A stretch of DNA of 46,434 nucleotides from Alistipes sp. (GTDB lineage Bacteria; Bacteroidota; Bacteroidia; Bacteroidales; Rikenellaceae). The notes under the pieces were generated by a model, which was given only the letters and a program-made list of their open reading frames with translations, was not told the origin of the DNA and searched no databases. Positions 11,409 to 20,309 of this stretch are shown here, in pieces. Every line of letters begins with the position of its first letter. The first letter of the stretch is position 1. Location of the stretch: NCBI GenBank assembly GCA_021204515.1, contig JAJPZH010000061.1, positions 1 to 46,434 of the forward strand, in the 5' to 3' direction. The translations under genes and the position numbers were made by a program.

Positions 11409-12266
11409 ATGTATACACAGAGCATCACACGCAACCACCGTACGGCATTCATCCTAGCTATAGACTGCTCGGGGTCGATGGCCGAAAGCATCCTCTTCCG
11501 GGGACGCAGGCTCACCAAGGCCGAAGCGGTGGCAGGCATCACCAACGACCTGCTGTTCGAGCTGGTCGAACGCGCCCGCCGCAGCGACGGCATACGCGAC
11601 TATTACGACATCGCCGTACTCGGTTATTCGGGCGACGACGAAGTGCGCTCGCTGCTGCCCGACGGCGAAGAACTAATGCCGGTAAGCACCCTCGCGGCGC
11701 GGGAGATGCCGGTACGTACGGAGGTGATCGAACACCGCCTTCCCGACGGCAGCATCGCCCTGCGCGAGATTCCCGCGCCGTCGTGGATCGAGCCGCAGTC
11801 GGCCGGGCAGACGCCCATGTGCGAAGCGCTGCGCAGGGTGCGCGACATCGCTTCGGAATGGACCGCACGTGCGGCCAACGCCGAGAGTTTCCCGCCCGTG
11901 GTATTCAACATCACCGACGGCGAGGCGACCGACTGCGACGACGAGGAACTGCGCGCCGTCTGTAACCAGATCAAGGCGCTGGGAACCGCCGACGGCAACG
12001 TACTGCTGATAAACATCCACATCGCCGCCGGCGACACAGGACGGCACGTATTCTTCCCCGAAGCCCACGAAGCCAACTACACGAACCGCTATGCGGCGCT
12101 GCTCTACGACTGTTCGAGCGAAATGCCGGCGGTATTCAACGAAGCCATACGCGAAGCCAAAGGTCCCGGCGCGGCACCTCCGTTCCGGGGCATGAGCTAC
12201 AACGCGTCGGCGGCCCAGCTGGTCACCATGCTCAACATAGGTTCCATCAGCGTCAAAACCGAATAG
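11409..12266 (+). CDS. VWA-domain protein with intact MIDAS (TerY-like)
   Basis: A 285-residue cytoplasmic protein. A von Willebrand factor A domain fills most of it. The metal-ion-dependent adhesion site is complete: D19-C-S21-G-S23 near the start, Thr in QTPMCEAL near residue 135, and NITDGEATD near residue 170. This resembles TerY-type VWA proteins, which occur in operons with kinases and phosphatases in bacterial stress systems. It lies seven bases after the DUF4954-like gene and two bases before the pseudokinase gene, so the three are almost certainly one transcript. Binding of a partner through a bridging metal ion is the expected role. No PP2C phosphatase gene is present nearby, unlike the TerY-P triad. 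Confidence 0.85.
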   Translation: MYTQSITRNHRTAFILAIDCSGSMAESILFRGRRLTKAEAVAGITNDLLFELVERARRSDGIRDYYDIAVLGYSGDDEVRSLLPDGEELMPVSTLAAREMPVRTEVIEHRLPDGSIALREIPAPSWIEPQSAGQTPMCEALRRVRDIASEWTARAANAESFPPVVFNITDGEATDCDDEELRAVCNQIKALGTADGNVLLINIHIAAGDTGRHVFFPEAHEANYTNRYAALLYDCSSEMPAVFNEAIREAKGPGAAPPFRGMSYNASAAQLVTMLNIGSISVKTE

Positions 12267-12268
12267 CC

Positions 12269-13291
12269 ATGACAGCGACTCTCCAACACTTCACCCGGGC
12301 GCTGCTGACACCCGATCTGTCGCTGGCGACGCTCTCCGACGCCCGCGCCGTCACCGACCGCAACGGCATGCCCCGTCTGGTACGCACCACGCGGTTCGCC
12401 GAAGCCGAAATCGAATGGCGCGGCGAGCGGTGGCTCGCCGCCATGCCCCTGACGCCGGCCGCACTGCCCCGCATCGAACGCACGGTTTCGGTCCTGCGGC
12501 GCATGAACACCGAACATCTGACGCAGTTCCGCATCCTGCCGGAGGAAATGCGATGGACCGACGCGCTGGGCAACGAGCGGCGCACGGGACTCGTCCTGCA
12601 GCAGCTTCCGGGCCGGGAGTTCTCCGAAGCATTGCTGACGGAAGACAAATCCGTCCTGCTCACGGCGCTGGACACGCTGCGCACAGCACTGCGGGAACTG
12701 GAATTCACGCACAACAACCTCCGGGAAAGCAACCTCCGCTGGTACCGGGGACGGCTCGTCCCGATCCGTTATTACGACGCCCGCATAGGCGCGGCGGAAA
12801 ACTGCGAAACCGATGCGGAAGCTTTCGAAGCGCTGAAACGCCGGGTCGCCGAAGCACCCGCACCCCGCCAGTCGGTAAACGACGTCGGAGCGGCCTACAA
12901 TCCGGCGCGAAAGCTGACCGGCCACCGCTGGACAAGTCACGTCTTCGAAGGACTGGTATGCGTCGAGGACGAAGGCGGATTCGGATTCGTCGATACGGAC
13001 AACAACCCGGTAATTCCGTCGCAGTTCCTCTGGGCGGGCGACTTCCACGAAGGCCGCGCCGAGGTTCAGACACAAACCGGCATGGGGCTGATCGACCGCA
13101 AAGGCGGCTACGTCATCCCGCCCGAATACGAAATCGTCGATTACGACCCGGCGGTCAGCATCGTGCACGTCCGCCACGGCGGACGCTGGGCACTGTTCGA
13201 CTATCTGGGCCGCCGTCTGACGGAGTTCGGCCGGGAGGATATGCAGGAGCCTGTCCGGCAGGAACCGTGCAGGTCCGAAATTTGCAGATAA
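12269..13291 (+). CDS. Degraded kinase (pseudokinase) with WG repeats
   Basis: A 340-residue protein. The first 205 residues follow the layout of the kinase at 8317, but the key positions are changed. The catalytic loop reads HNNLRESNL (148-156), so the catalytic Asp is Asn150 while Asn155 remains. In the metal-binding motif the aligned residues are YYD instead of DFD. It is therefore predicted not to transfer phosphate. The C-terminal part carries about three WG repeats (GFGFVDTDNNPVIPSQF, then MGLIDRKGGYVIPPEYE, then WALFDYLGRRL). It begins two bases after the VWA stop, and trxB follows 22 bases after its stop. A scaffold or regulator of the active kinase is a reasonable inference. The kinase call rests on my alignment to the neighbour and is less certain than the WG repeats. 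Confidence 0.7.
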   Translation: MTATLQHFTRALLTPDLSLATLSDARAVTDRNGMPRLVRTTRFAEAEIEWRGERWLAAMPLTPAALPRIERTVSVLRRMNTEHLTQFRILPEEMRWTDALGNERRTGLVLQQLPGREFSEALLTEDKSVLLTALDTLRTALRELEFTHNNLRESNLRWYRGRLVPIRYYDARIGAAENCETDAEAFEALKRRVAEAPAPRQSVNDVGAAYNPARKLTGHRWTSHVFEGLVCVEDEGGFGFVDTDNNPVIPSQFLWAGDFHEGRAEVQTQTGMGLIDRKGGYVIPPEYEIVDYDPAVSIVHVRHGGRWALFDYLGRRLTEFGREDMQEPVRQEPCRSEICR

Positions 13292-13313
13292 CAACGTCAC
13301 AAAACATACGACA

Positions 13314-14246
13314 ATGGAAGAAACGATCAAATGCCTGATTATCGGCAGCGGCCCCGCAGGGTACACCGCAGCTATCTATACTTCGCGCGCCAACCTCCAG
13401 CCCGTACTCTACGAGGGTATCGAGCCGGGCGGACAGCTCACGACCACGACCGACGTGGAGAACTTTCCGGGGTATCCCGACGGCGTCAGCGGCCAGCAGA
13501 TGATGGCCGACATGCGCCGTCAGGCCGAACGCTTCGGAGCCGACATCCGCATCGGAACCGTGACGAGCGTGGACCTCTCGTCGCGTCCGTTCCACGTGGT
13601 GATCAACGGCACGACGCAGATCAAGGCCGAAACGCTCATTATCGCCACGGGAGCTTCGGCGAAATACCTCGGCCTGCCGTCGGAAACGAAGTTCCGCGGC
13701 ATGGGCGTCAGCGCATGCGCCACGTGCGACGGATTTTTCTACCGCAAAAAGGACGTAGCCGTGGTCGGCGGCGGCGACACCGCCTGCGAGGAGGCCACTT
13801 ATCTGGCTTCGATCTGCCGCAAGGTCTACATGATCGTACGCAAGCCCCATCTGCGCGCTTCGAAAGCCATGCAGAACCGGGTGTTCAGCACGCCCAATAT
13901 CGAAGTGATATTCAACCACAACACCGCCGAGGTGCTGGGCGACGAGTCGGGCGTGACGGGCGCGCTGCTGCGCTGCAACGACGGCAAGGAGATCAAGATC
14001 GACATCGCGGGATTCTTCCTCGCCATCGGGCACCATCCCAATACGGAGCTTTTCGCCGATCAGCTGACGCTCGACGCGGAAGGGTACATCAAAACGGAAG
14101 CGGGGACCTCGAAGACCAATATCGAAGGGGTCTTCGCCGCGGGCGACGTGCGCGACCCGCATTACCGGCAGGCCATAACGGCCGCGGCGTCGGGCTGCAT
14201 CGCGGCGATCGACTGCGAACGCTTCATCCTGAGCCGCGCAGAGTAA
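13314..14246 (+). CDS. trxB: Thioredoxin-disulfide reductase
   Basis: A 310-residue flavoenzyme that reduces thioredoxin with NADPH. FAD-binding GSGPAGYTAAIYTSRA lies at the start. The redox-active disulfide is C135-A-T-C138, followed by DGFFYRKKDVAVVGGGDTA for the NADPH site, and the family C-terminal motif GVFAAGDVRDPHYRQ is present. Length is normal. It lies 22 bases after the pseudokinase gene and could be read from the same transcript, but it is a housekeeping gene and the link may be incidental. Confidence 0.97.
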   Translation: MEETIKCLIIGSGPAGYTAAIYTSRANLQPVLYEGIEPGGQLTTTTDVENFPGYPDGVSGQQMMADMRRQAERFGADIRIGTVTSVDLSSRPFHVVINGTTQIKAETLIIATGASAKYLGLPSETKFRGMGVSACATCDGFFYRKKDVAVVGGGDTACEEATYLASICRKVYMIVRKPHLRASKAMQNRVFSTPNIEVIFNHNTAEVLGDESGVTGALLRCNDGKEIKIDIAGFFLAIGHHPNTELFADQLTLDAEGYIKTEAGTSKTNIEGVFAAGDVRDPHYRQAITAAASGCIAAIDCERFILSRAE

Positions 14247-14284
14247 ACCGAATCACGCAGAGCGAACAAAAACAGGCACCACGC

Positions 14285-15208
14285 ATGAGTTTCAGCGTCA
14301 CCATACTCGGATCGTCCTCCGCCAAGCCCACCCTGAGCCGCCATCCGTCGGCCCAAGCGGTCAATGTGCACGAGCAGTACTATCTGGTCGATGCGGGCGA
14401 GGGGGTGCAGCAGCAGCTGATCCGCTGCGGGATCAACCCGCTGAAACTGCGCGCCGTGTTCATCTCGCACCTGCACGGCGACCATGTCTTCGGACTCTTT
14501 CCGCTGATCTCGACGCTGGCGCTCTACGGGCGCAAAACCCCGCTGCGGGTATTCGCCCCGGCGCCTTTCGGCGAGATACTGGCCTGCCACCTGCGGTTTT
14601 TTGACAGCGAGCTGCCCTATCCGGTGGTCTGGACCGAGGTGGACACGACCAAGCACGCACTGCTGCTGGAAAACCGCACGCTCGAAGTGTGGAGCATTCC
14701 GCTGCGCCACCGGGTGCCGACGGCGGGATTCCTCTTCCGCGAGAAGGAGCCGCCGCTGAACGTCGAGAAGTTCAAGATCGCAAAATACGGCCTTTCGGTC
14801 GCGCAGATCACCGCGGCCAAGCGGGGCGAGGACATAACGCTCCCGACGGGCGAGGTCGTGACCAATGCGGAGCTGACCTACCGCCCCTATGCGCCCCGGT
14901 CGTACGCCTATCTCTCGGACACCAATTTTTCGGCGAAGGCCGCGACGCTGGCCAAGGGCACGGACCTGATGTACCACGAGGCGACTTACGCCGCCGCCGA
15001 GCAGAAGGCGGCCAAGGAACGGGGCCATTCGACGACCGTAGACGCGGCAAAAGCCGCCCTAAAGGCCGGAGCCAAGCGGCTGATAATCGGACACTACTCG
15101 TCCCGTTACAAGAATGAAAACGTACTGGTCGAAGAGGCCCGCGCGATCTTCCCGGAGACCTATCCGGCCACCGAAGGCGTCACCTTCACCATAGAGAAAC
15201 AACGATGA
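14285..15208 (+). CDS. rnz: Ribonuclease Z
   Basis: A 307-residue metallo-beta-lactamase-fold nuclease that trims 3' ends of tRNA precursors. The zinc motif HLHGDH lies at residues 62-67, preceded by LVDAGEG (35-41). Later family signatures include AYLSDTNF and the HEATY-like YHEATYAA, and GHYSSRY near the end. The ATG at 14285 begins the usual family N-terminus SFSVTILGSSSA; the frame is open further upstream but overlaps trxB. The last four bases overlap the next start (ATGA), so translation is probably coupled to the methyltransferase. Confidence 0.95.
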   Translation: MSFSVTILGSSSAKPTLSRHPSAQAVNVHEQYYLVDAGEGVQQQLIRCGINPLKLRAVFISHLHGDHVFGLFPLISTLALYGRKTPLRVFAPAPFGEILACHLRFFDSELPYPVVWTEVDTTKHALLLENRTLEVWSIPLRHRVPTAGFLFREKEPPLNVEKFKIAKYGLSVAQITAAKRGEDITLPTGEVVTNAELTYRPYAPRSYAYLSDTNFSAKAATLAKGTDLMYHEATYAAAEQKAAKERGHSTTVDAAKAALKAGAKRLIIGHYSSRYKNENVLVEEARAIFPETYPATEGVTFTIEKQR

Positions 15209-15960
15209 CGAAAGCCGAAATACAACTCGTCCGCGCGCTGGCCGACAAGCGCGGCCGCACGGAACACGGACTGTTCGTGGCCGAAGGGGAGAAACTCATC
15301 GGCGAACTGCGCGGCTCGCACCTGAAGGTCCGCAGGATCTTCGCGCTGGAGGGCGTGTTCGCAGGACCGGAGGTCGAGACCGTCGCCCCGCGCGACATGG
15401 AGCGGTTGTCGCTGCTCAAAACCGCCGCCAACTCGCTGGCGATAGTCGAAATACCCCGCTACGGGCTGGACATGCGGTCGCTCGCGGGGCGGCTGACGCT
15501 GGCGCTCGACGACGTGCAGAACCCCGGCAACCTCGGCACGATCGTCCGACTGGCCGACTGGTTCGGCATCGCCGACATCGTCTGTTCGGAGGCTTCGGCC
15601 GACTGCTTCAACCCGAAGGTCGTGCAGGCCACGATGGGCGCGATCCTGCGCGTGAGGGTTCACTACACCGATCTGGGGGCGTTTCTGCACGACGCGGGAG
15701 CTGCCGGACTGCCCGTCTACGGAACGTTTCTGGAAGGGGAGAATATCTACGGCACGACGCTTTCGGAAGCGGGCGTCGTCGTCATGGGCAACGAGGGCCG
15801 CGGCATCTCGCAGGCCGCGGCGCGCGCCGTGACGCACAAGCTCTTCATCCCGCCCTATCCGGCCGACCGACGGGGTTCGGAATCGCTCAACGTGGCGATG
15901 GCCACGGGTATCATCTGCTCGGAATTCCGGCGGCGGACAGCCATGGGAAGCGGAAAATAG
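15205..15960 (+). CDS. TrmH/SpoU-family RNA 2'-O-methyltransferase
   Basis: A 251-residue protein. The SPOUT-type methyltransferase motifs are clear: QNPGNLGTIVRLADWFG, VVMGNEGRGIS and ADRRGSESLNVAMATG. An N-terminal substrate-binding domain (about 1-95) precedes them, as in RlmB-like enzymes acting on rRNA or tRNA. The exact RNA target cannot be assigned. It overlaps rnz by four bases, forming a small RNA-maturation operon that ends at a strong hairpin terminator. Confidence 0.93.
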   Translation: MTKAEIQLVRALADKRGRTEHGLFVAEGEKLIGELRGSHLKVRRIFALEGVFAGPEVETVAPRDMERLSLLKTAANSLAIVEIPRYGLDMRSLAGRLTLALDDVQNPGNLGTIVRLADWFGIADIVCSEASADCFNPKVVQATMGAILRVRVHYTDLGAFLHDAGAAGLPVYGTFLEGENIYGTTLSEAGVVVMGNEGRGISQAAARAVTHKLFIPPYPADRRGSESLNVAMATGIICSEFRRRTAMGSGK

Positions 15961-15977
15961 GCCGCAGGGCTAAAAGG

Positions 15978-16016
15978 AAAAAAGACTGCCGGGATTGCTC
16001 CCGGCAGTTATTTTTT
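15978..16016. terminator. Bidirectional terminator between the methyltransferase and the leftward small gene
   Basis: A6 (15978-15983), stem ACTGCCGGGA (15985-15994), loop TTGC, stem TCCCGGCAGT (15999-16008), then T6 (16011-16016). The A run on one side and T run on the other let it work in both directions between convergent genes. Confidence 0.88.
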
Positions 16017-16217
16017 GCAGCATCCGGCAAGACCGGCGGCGCGGGAACCGCCTGCGGCACGACGCAAAAAAGGTCGATGTAAGGGAGGTTCTGCAAAGGC
16101 GGATTCAACGCAAGGCAGATTCGGCACAAGGCAGGCGCAACGCAAAACCGATTCAACGCATGCCGTCCGGCAACAGACCGATAACAAACCGTCAACAGAC
16201 CGGCGCCGGCAAAAGGC
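16017..16217. repeat. T-poor spacer with short direct repeats
   Basis: No gene seen in these 201 bases. GATTCAACGCA occurs at 16102-16112 and again at 16150-16160, and CAAGGCAG at 16111-16118 and 16127-16134. The sequence between is rich in GCAA and GGC units. Rightward open frames through it encode Arg/Gln-rich peptides with no recognisable family and are not called. Confidence 0.45.
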
Positions 16218-16580
16218 TCAGCCGACGGCAACGGCGGCATGCTCCTGCACGATTGCGGCGATACGGCGCACCTGCGCCAGCGCTTCGGCACACTGCCAGC
16301 GGGAAAAAAGCGACTCCGATTCGAGCTGGCCGATGGTCTGTACGAGCCGATCGACGGCCTGCGAGAGCGTCTGCAGTTCACCGGACGAAGCCGAGCGCAA
16401 GTCGGTGGCGGCCAGCAGCACGGCAGTCTCCCGGCCGCAGCGTTCGAATCCCGAAAGCGCCGCATTGCTCCGGCGCCGGTCGTAAGGAGCCACCCATAAT
16501 ATTTCGAACATCAGCCGGAAAACCGTATCGACCAGTTCCGGATTGTGTTTTTTAGTCGTCTTTTGTGCGCAAGGTTCCAT
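16218..16580 (-). CDS. Small helical hypothetical protein
   Basis: A 120-residue protein that I do not recognise. It looks almost wholly alpha-helical, with evenly spaced hydrophobic residues (VDTVFRLMFEILWVAPYD, then TAVLLAATDLR and ELQTLSQAVDRLVQTIGQL), suggesting a helical bundle; no signal peptide or membrane span is evident. I chose this leftward frame over overlapping rightward frames because those encode Arg/Pro/Ala-rich peptides without hydrophobic patterning. A full consensus promoter on this strand (16836-16806) lies about 225 bp upstream and supports the direction. Function unknown. Confidence 0.55.
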   Translation of the reverse strand: MEPCAQKTTKKHNPELVDTVFRLMFEILWVAPYDRRRSNAALSGFERCGRETAVLLAATDLRSASSGELQTLSQAVDRLVQTIGQLESESLFSRWQCAEALAQVRRIAAIVQEHAAVAVG

Positions 16581-16805
16581 CTTTCGGGCGGTTTATCGAA
16601 AAAAGCGCGGGCTGTATCACCGAATCCACCATCGAGGTATTGGACGACCTGTAACGTAGAATACGGTAAATGCCCACGCCGAAAACAGCGAGAGCATCAA
16701 CCTTTGTTCCTTACGTTACGCGAAAGTGTCCAATTTTCGACGGTAAGAAAAAAGCCGATGCGCTTTAATCCGAATATGTCATCAGCCCTAACAGGCTGCA
16801 TAAAA

Positions 16806-16836
16806 CAAAGGTAGGAAAAAATAGTCCATCCGCAAA
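16806..16836 (-). promoter_or_regulatory. Leftward promoter with a long leader before the small helical gene
   Basis: On the minus strand TTTG (16836-16833), 19 bp, TACCTTTG (16813-16806): a full consensus match. Transcription would start near 16800 and run about 220 nt before the ATG at 16580. That leader contains an 8-bp inverted repeat (GTAACGTA at 16651-16658 with TACGTTAC at 16712-16719). Confidence 0.7.
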
Positions 16837-16908
16837 ACATTACGGATCGCCGCGGTGCAAAAAAACATTTTAATTGCATCCGGCCTATTGCAGATTCTGA
16901 ATAATATG

Positions 16909-16916
16909 TATCTTTG
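16909..16916 (+). promoter_or_regulatory. -7 box of pdxA
   Basis: TATCTTTG, exact match, with ATTG at 16887-16890 as a weak -33 element. The pdxA ATG is at 16938. Together with the box at 16806-16836 it forms a divergent promoter pair. Confidence 0.65.
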
Positions 16917-16937
16917 TAGATTGAAATACTTGTATCC

Positions 16938-18032
16938 ATGTCAGAACAGAAACTGAAAATAGGCATCACGCAGGGCGACACGAACGGCATCGGCTGGGAG
17001 GTCATCCTCAAGGCGCTGGCCGATCCGCGCATGACGGAGCTTTTCACGCCCGTCGTATACGGCTCGCCCAAGGCCGCGGCCTATTACCGAAATACGCTCG
17101 CACAGACCGAACCGGTGCAGTTCAACACCGTAGCGTCGGCCCGCGACGCCCGCCGCGGCAAGGTGAACCTCGTCGCATGCGGCGATGCGGAGCAGATCGA
17201 GCCGGGCAAAGCCTCGGCCGAAGCCGGACGCGCCGCCGTCGAGGCGCTGCGCCGCGCGACGCAGGAACTGAAGGAGGGGCAGATAGACGCGATCGTGACG
17301 GCTCCCTTCAACAAGGAGAGCGTGCAGGGCGACGACTTCCACTTCACGGGCCACACCGAATTTATCGGGGCCGAGCTGGGCGGAGAACCGATGATGATCA
17401 TGTGCAGTGAGATCCTGCGCGTAGGACTGGTCACCAAACATATTCCGGTGTCGGAGATCAGCCGCAGCATCACCCGGGAAAAGATCGTGCGCGACCTGCA
17501 TACGCTGCGCCGTACGCTGATCGAGGATTTCGGCATCGTCGAGCCGCGTCTCGCCGTGATGGCCCTCAACCCGCACGCCGGAGACGGAGGACTGCTGGGA
17601 CGCGAAGAGCAGGAGATCATCCGCCCGGCCATCGTCGAGGCGTTCAATCAGGGCGTGCTGGCGTTCGGACCTTTTGCGGCCGACGGACTTTTCGCCGGCG
17701 GAGGATACGCCAAATACGACGGCATACTGGCCATGTACCACGATCAGGGGTTGGCGCCGTTCAAGACGCTTTCGCCCGACGGGGTGAACTTTACGGCCGG
17801 ACTTTCGAAGGTCCGCACATCGCCCGACCACGGCACGGCGTACGACATCGCAGGGCAGGACAAAGCCGACCCGCAGTCGATGCGCTCGGCGATATACGCC
17901 GCGATCGACATCGTCGAGCACCGCCGCGCATGGGCCGAATGGAGCCGCAATCCGCTGCAGCGTGCCGAGCGCGAAAAGGGCGGCCGCGACGTCTCGGTCA
18001 AGGACCTGCCGCAGACCGAAAAGGAGGATTAG
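16938..18032 (+). CDS. pdxA: 4-hydroxythreonine-4-phosphate dehydrogenase
   Basis: A 364-residue enzyme of pyridoxal-phosphate synthesis (DXP-dependent route). It oxidises 4-phosphohydroxy-threonine with NAD. Family signatures are present in order: KIGITQGDTNGIG near the start, TAPFNKE, HFTGHTEFIG with a metal-binding His, LNPHAGDGG with a second His, and YHDQGLAPFKTL with the third. Residues 340-364 are a charged tail (REKGGRDVSVKDLPQTEKED). Length is slightly above the usual 330. pdxJ and other vitamin B6 genes are not in this window. Confidence 0.96.
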   Translation: MSEQKLKIGITQGDTNGIGWEVILKALADPRMTELFTPVVYGSPKAAAYYRNTLAQTEPVQFNTVASARDARRGKVNLVACGDAEQIEPGKASAEAGRAAVEALRRATQELKEGQIDAIVTAPFNKESVQGDDFHFTGHTEFIGAELGGEPMMIMCSEILRVGLVTKHIPVSEISRSITREKIVRDLHTLRRTLIEDFGIVEPRLAVMALNPHAGDGGLLGREEQEIIRPAIVEAFNQGVLAFGPFAADGLFAGGGYAKYDGILAMYHDQGLAPFKTLSPDGVNFTAGLSKVRTSPDHGTAYDIAGQDKADPQSMRSAIYAAIDIVEHRRAWAEWSRNPLQRAEREKGGRDVSVKDLPQTEKED

Positions 18033-18219
18033 CGCAGGAGCGACGAAAAACCGGGATCAGGACCGGAGAAAGAGGAAGAAACGACATCCGCCGTATCCGC
18101 CAAGAGATTGCGGGCAGGGCGCAGCAAGAACAGAAACAACAAAACAGGGCAAACCGGAGGCGTATTCCGTCTCGTAATTGTGGAAGCGCCGAAGGCCCCG
18201 AAAACTTAATTTATATTTT
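18033..18219 (+). other. T-poor spacer between pdxA and thrS
   Basis: No gene seen. 18061-18160 has only 5 T in 100 bases, with purine-rich runs such as GAAAGAGGAAGAAACGA. No T-box or other leader structure was recognised before thrS; the last 20 bases before the ATG are AT-rich. Confidence 0.45.
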
Positions 18220-20172
18220 ATGATCAAAATCACTTTTCCCGACGGCTCCGTAAGAGAATACGCCGAAGGGACTACTGCTTACCAGATCGCAGAGAGCATC
18301 AGCCCTCGTTTAGCTGCCGACTCTCTTGCCGCTTCGGTAAACGGCGCAACGGTAGACATGACGCGCCCGATCGGGGAGGATGCCTCGGTCAAATTCTACA
18401 AATGGGACGACGAAGAGGGCAAGCACGCCTTCTGGCACACCTCGTCGCACCTGCTGGCCGAAGCCCTCGAAGCCCTCTATCCGGGTATCAAGTTCGGCAT
18501 CGGCCCCGCCATCGAAAACGGCTTCTATTACGACGTCGATTCGCCGACGCCGATCACCGAGGCCGACCTTCCGAAGATCGAACAGAAGATGCAGGAGCTG
18601 TCCCGCAACAAGGAGCAGCTCGTCCGCCGCGAGGTTCCCAAGGCCGAAGCGCTCAAGACCTTCACCGAGAAGGGCGACCAGTACAAGGTCGAACTGATCT
18701 CGGACCTGCAGGACGGAACCATATCATTCTATACCAACGGTGCGTTCACCGACCTCTGCCGGGGTCCGCACATCCCCAACACGGGCTATATCAAGGCCCT
18801 CAAGCTGACTTCGGTGGCCGGAGCCTATTGGCGCGGCAACGAGAAGAACAAGATGCTGACGCGCATCTACGGCATCTCGTTCCCCAAGAAGTCGATGCTC
18901 GACGAATACCTCGTGATGCTGGAGGAGGCCAAGAAACGCGACCACCGCAAGCTGGGCAAGGACCTCGAACTGTTCTGCTTCTCGCAGCGCGTGGGACAGG
19001 GTCTGCCGCTGTGGCTGCCGAAAGGCGCCGCGCTCAGGGACCGGCTCGAACAGTTCCTGCGCAACGTGCAGAAGGAGTACGGCTACCAGCAGGTCATCAC
19101 CCCGCATATCGGCAACAAGGAGCTGTACGTGACTTCGGGGCACTACGCCAAGTACGGCAAGGATTCGTTCCAGCCGATTCACACCCCGATCGAGGGCGAG
19201 GAGTATCTCCTCAAGCCGATGAACTGCCCGCACCACTGCGAGATTTACCGTTCGAAGCCCCGTTCGTACAAGGAGCTGCCCGTCCGTCTGGCGGAATTCG
19301 GCACCGTGTACCGCTACGAGCAGTCGGGCGAGTTGCACGGACTGACCCGCGTACGCGGATTCACGCAGGACGACGCCCACCTGTTCGTACGTCCCGACCA
19401 GCTGCTCGAAGAGTTCGAGCGGGTGATCGACATCGTGCTCTACATCTTCAAGACGCTGAAGTTCGACAACTATACGGCACAGATTTCGCTGCGCGACCCC
19501 AACAACAAGGAGAAGTACATCGGCTCGGACGAAAATTGGGAGAAGGCCGAAAGCGCTATCATGCAGGCCGCCGAGGAGAAAGGACTCAATACGGTCGTGG
19601 AGTACGGCGAAGCCGCGTTCTACGGTCCCAAGCTCGACTTCATGGTCAAGGACGCCATCGGCCGCAAGTGGCAGCTGGGAACGATTCAGGTGGACTACAA
19701 CCTGCCGGAGCGTTTCGACCTGACGTACAAGGGCGCGGACGACAAACTGCACCGTCCGATCATGATCCACCGCGCGCCGTTCGGCTCGATGGAGCGCTTC
19801 GTAGCCGTCCTGCTGGAGCATACGGGCGGCAAGTTCCCGCTGTGGCTCTCGCCCCAGCAGGTCGTGGTGCTTCCCATTTCGGAGAAGTTCAACGACTACG
19901 CCCAGCAGGTTGCGGATTACCTCAACCGTAGCGACGTGAGGACCGAGGTGGACGACCGCAACGAGAAAATCGGCCGCAAAATCCGCGACAACGAACTCAA
20001 GCGTATACCCTACCTGCTGATCGTCGGCGAGAAGGAGGAGGCCGAAGGACTCGTGTCGGTACGCGCGCAGGGCGAAGGCGACAAGGGTCAGATGACGCTC
20101 GAAGGCTTCCGCGACTTCATCGCCGGAATGGTGAAGGAGGAGATCGAGGCCAACAAAATGGAAAAGAAATAA
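18220..20172 (+). CDS. thrS: Threonyl-tRNA synthetase
   Basis: A 650-residue class II synthetase charging tRNA-Thr. Domains in order: TGS (about 1-62, [16 protein letters not shown]), editing domain with [11 protein letters not shown] and [10 protein letters not shown], catalytic core with [10 protein letters not shown], the motif 2 region [27 protein letters not shown] and motif 3 [15 protein letters not shown], then the anticodon-binding domain (about 545-640). The start at 18220 gives the normal N-terminus; a start 42 bases upstream would add 14 non-homologous residues. infC follows 137 bases downstream, an order common in bacteria. Confidence 0.97.
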   Translation: MIKITFPDGSVREYAEGTTAYQIAESISPRLAADSLAASVNGATVDMTRPIGEDASVKFYKWDDEEGKHAFWHTSSHLLAEALEALYPGIKFGIGPAIENGFYYDVDSPTPITEADLPKIEQKMQELSRNKEQLVRREVPKAEALKTFTEKGDQYKVELISDLQDGTISFYTNGAFTDLCRGPHIPNTGYIKALKLTSVAGAYWRGNEKNKMLTRIYGISFPKKSMLDEYLVMLEEAKKRDHRKLGKDLELFCFSQRVGQGLPLWLPKGAALRDRLEQFLRNVQKEYGYQQVITPHIGNKELYVTSGHYAKYGKDSFQPIHTPIEGEEYLLKPMNCPHHCEIYRSKPRSYKELPVRLAEFGTVYRYEQSGELHGLTRVRGFTQDDAHLFVRPDQLLEEFERVIDIVLYIFKTLKFDNYTAQISLRDPNNKEKYIGSDENWEKAESAIMQAAEEKGLNTVVEYGEAAFYGPKLDFMVKDAIGRKWQLGTIQVDYNLPERFDLTYKGADDKLHRPIMIHRAPFGSMERFVAVLLEHTGGKFPLWLSPQQVVVLPISEKFNDYAQQVADYLNRSDVRTEVDDRNEKIGRKIRDNELKRIPYLLIVGEKEEAEGLVSVRAQGEGDKGQMTLEGFRDFIAGMVKEEIEANKMEKK

Positions 20173-20309
20173 CGACTCCGGTCCGCATCCGGAACTTCCC
20201 TTCCGGGGGAAATTCCGGACGGACGGGTTTACGCACGGCAGGCCGCAGTTCACGCTCCGGCAGCCGGGCAAAGAGAAACAAAAGTAATTAACCACTTTAA
20301 TACTTTACA

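Noticed and set aside
15995..16555. Rightward frames of 156-186 codons over the small helical gene
   Set aside because: Composition is Arg/Pro/Ala/Gln-rich without hydrophobic patterning, they begin in the terminator, and the consensus promoter points the other way.
18033..18219. Possible T-box or other tRNA-sensing leader before thrS
   Set aside because: No T-box sequence, specifier loop or antiterminator could be found, and T-boxes are not expected in this phylum.
18724..20295. Long leftward frame antisense to thrS
   Set aside because: Shadow of thrS; no start context, promoter or family resemblance.
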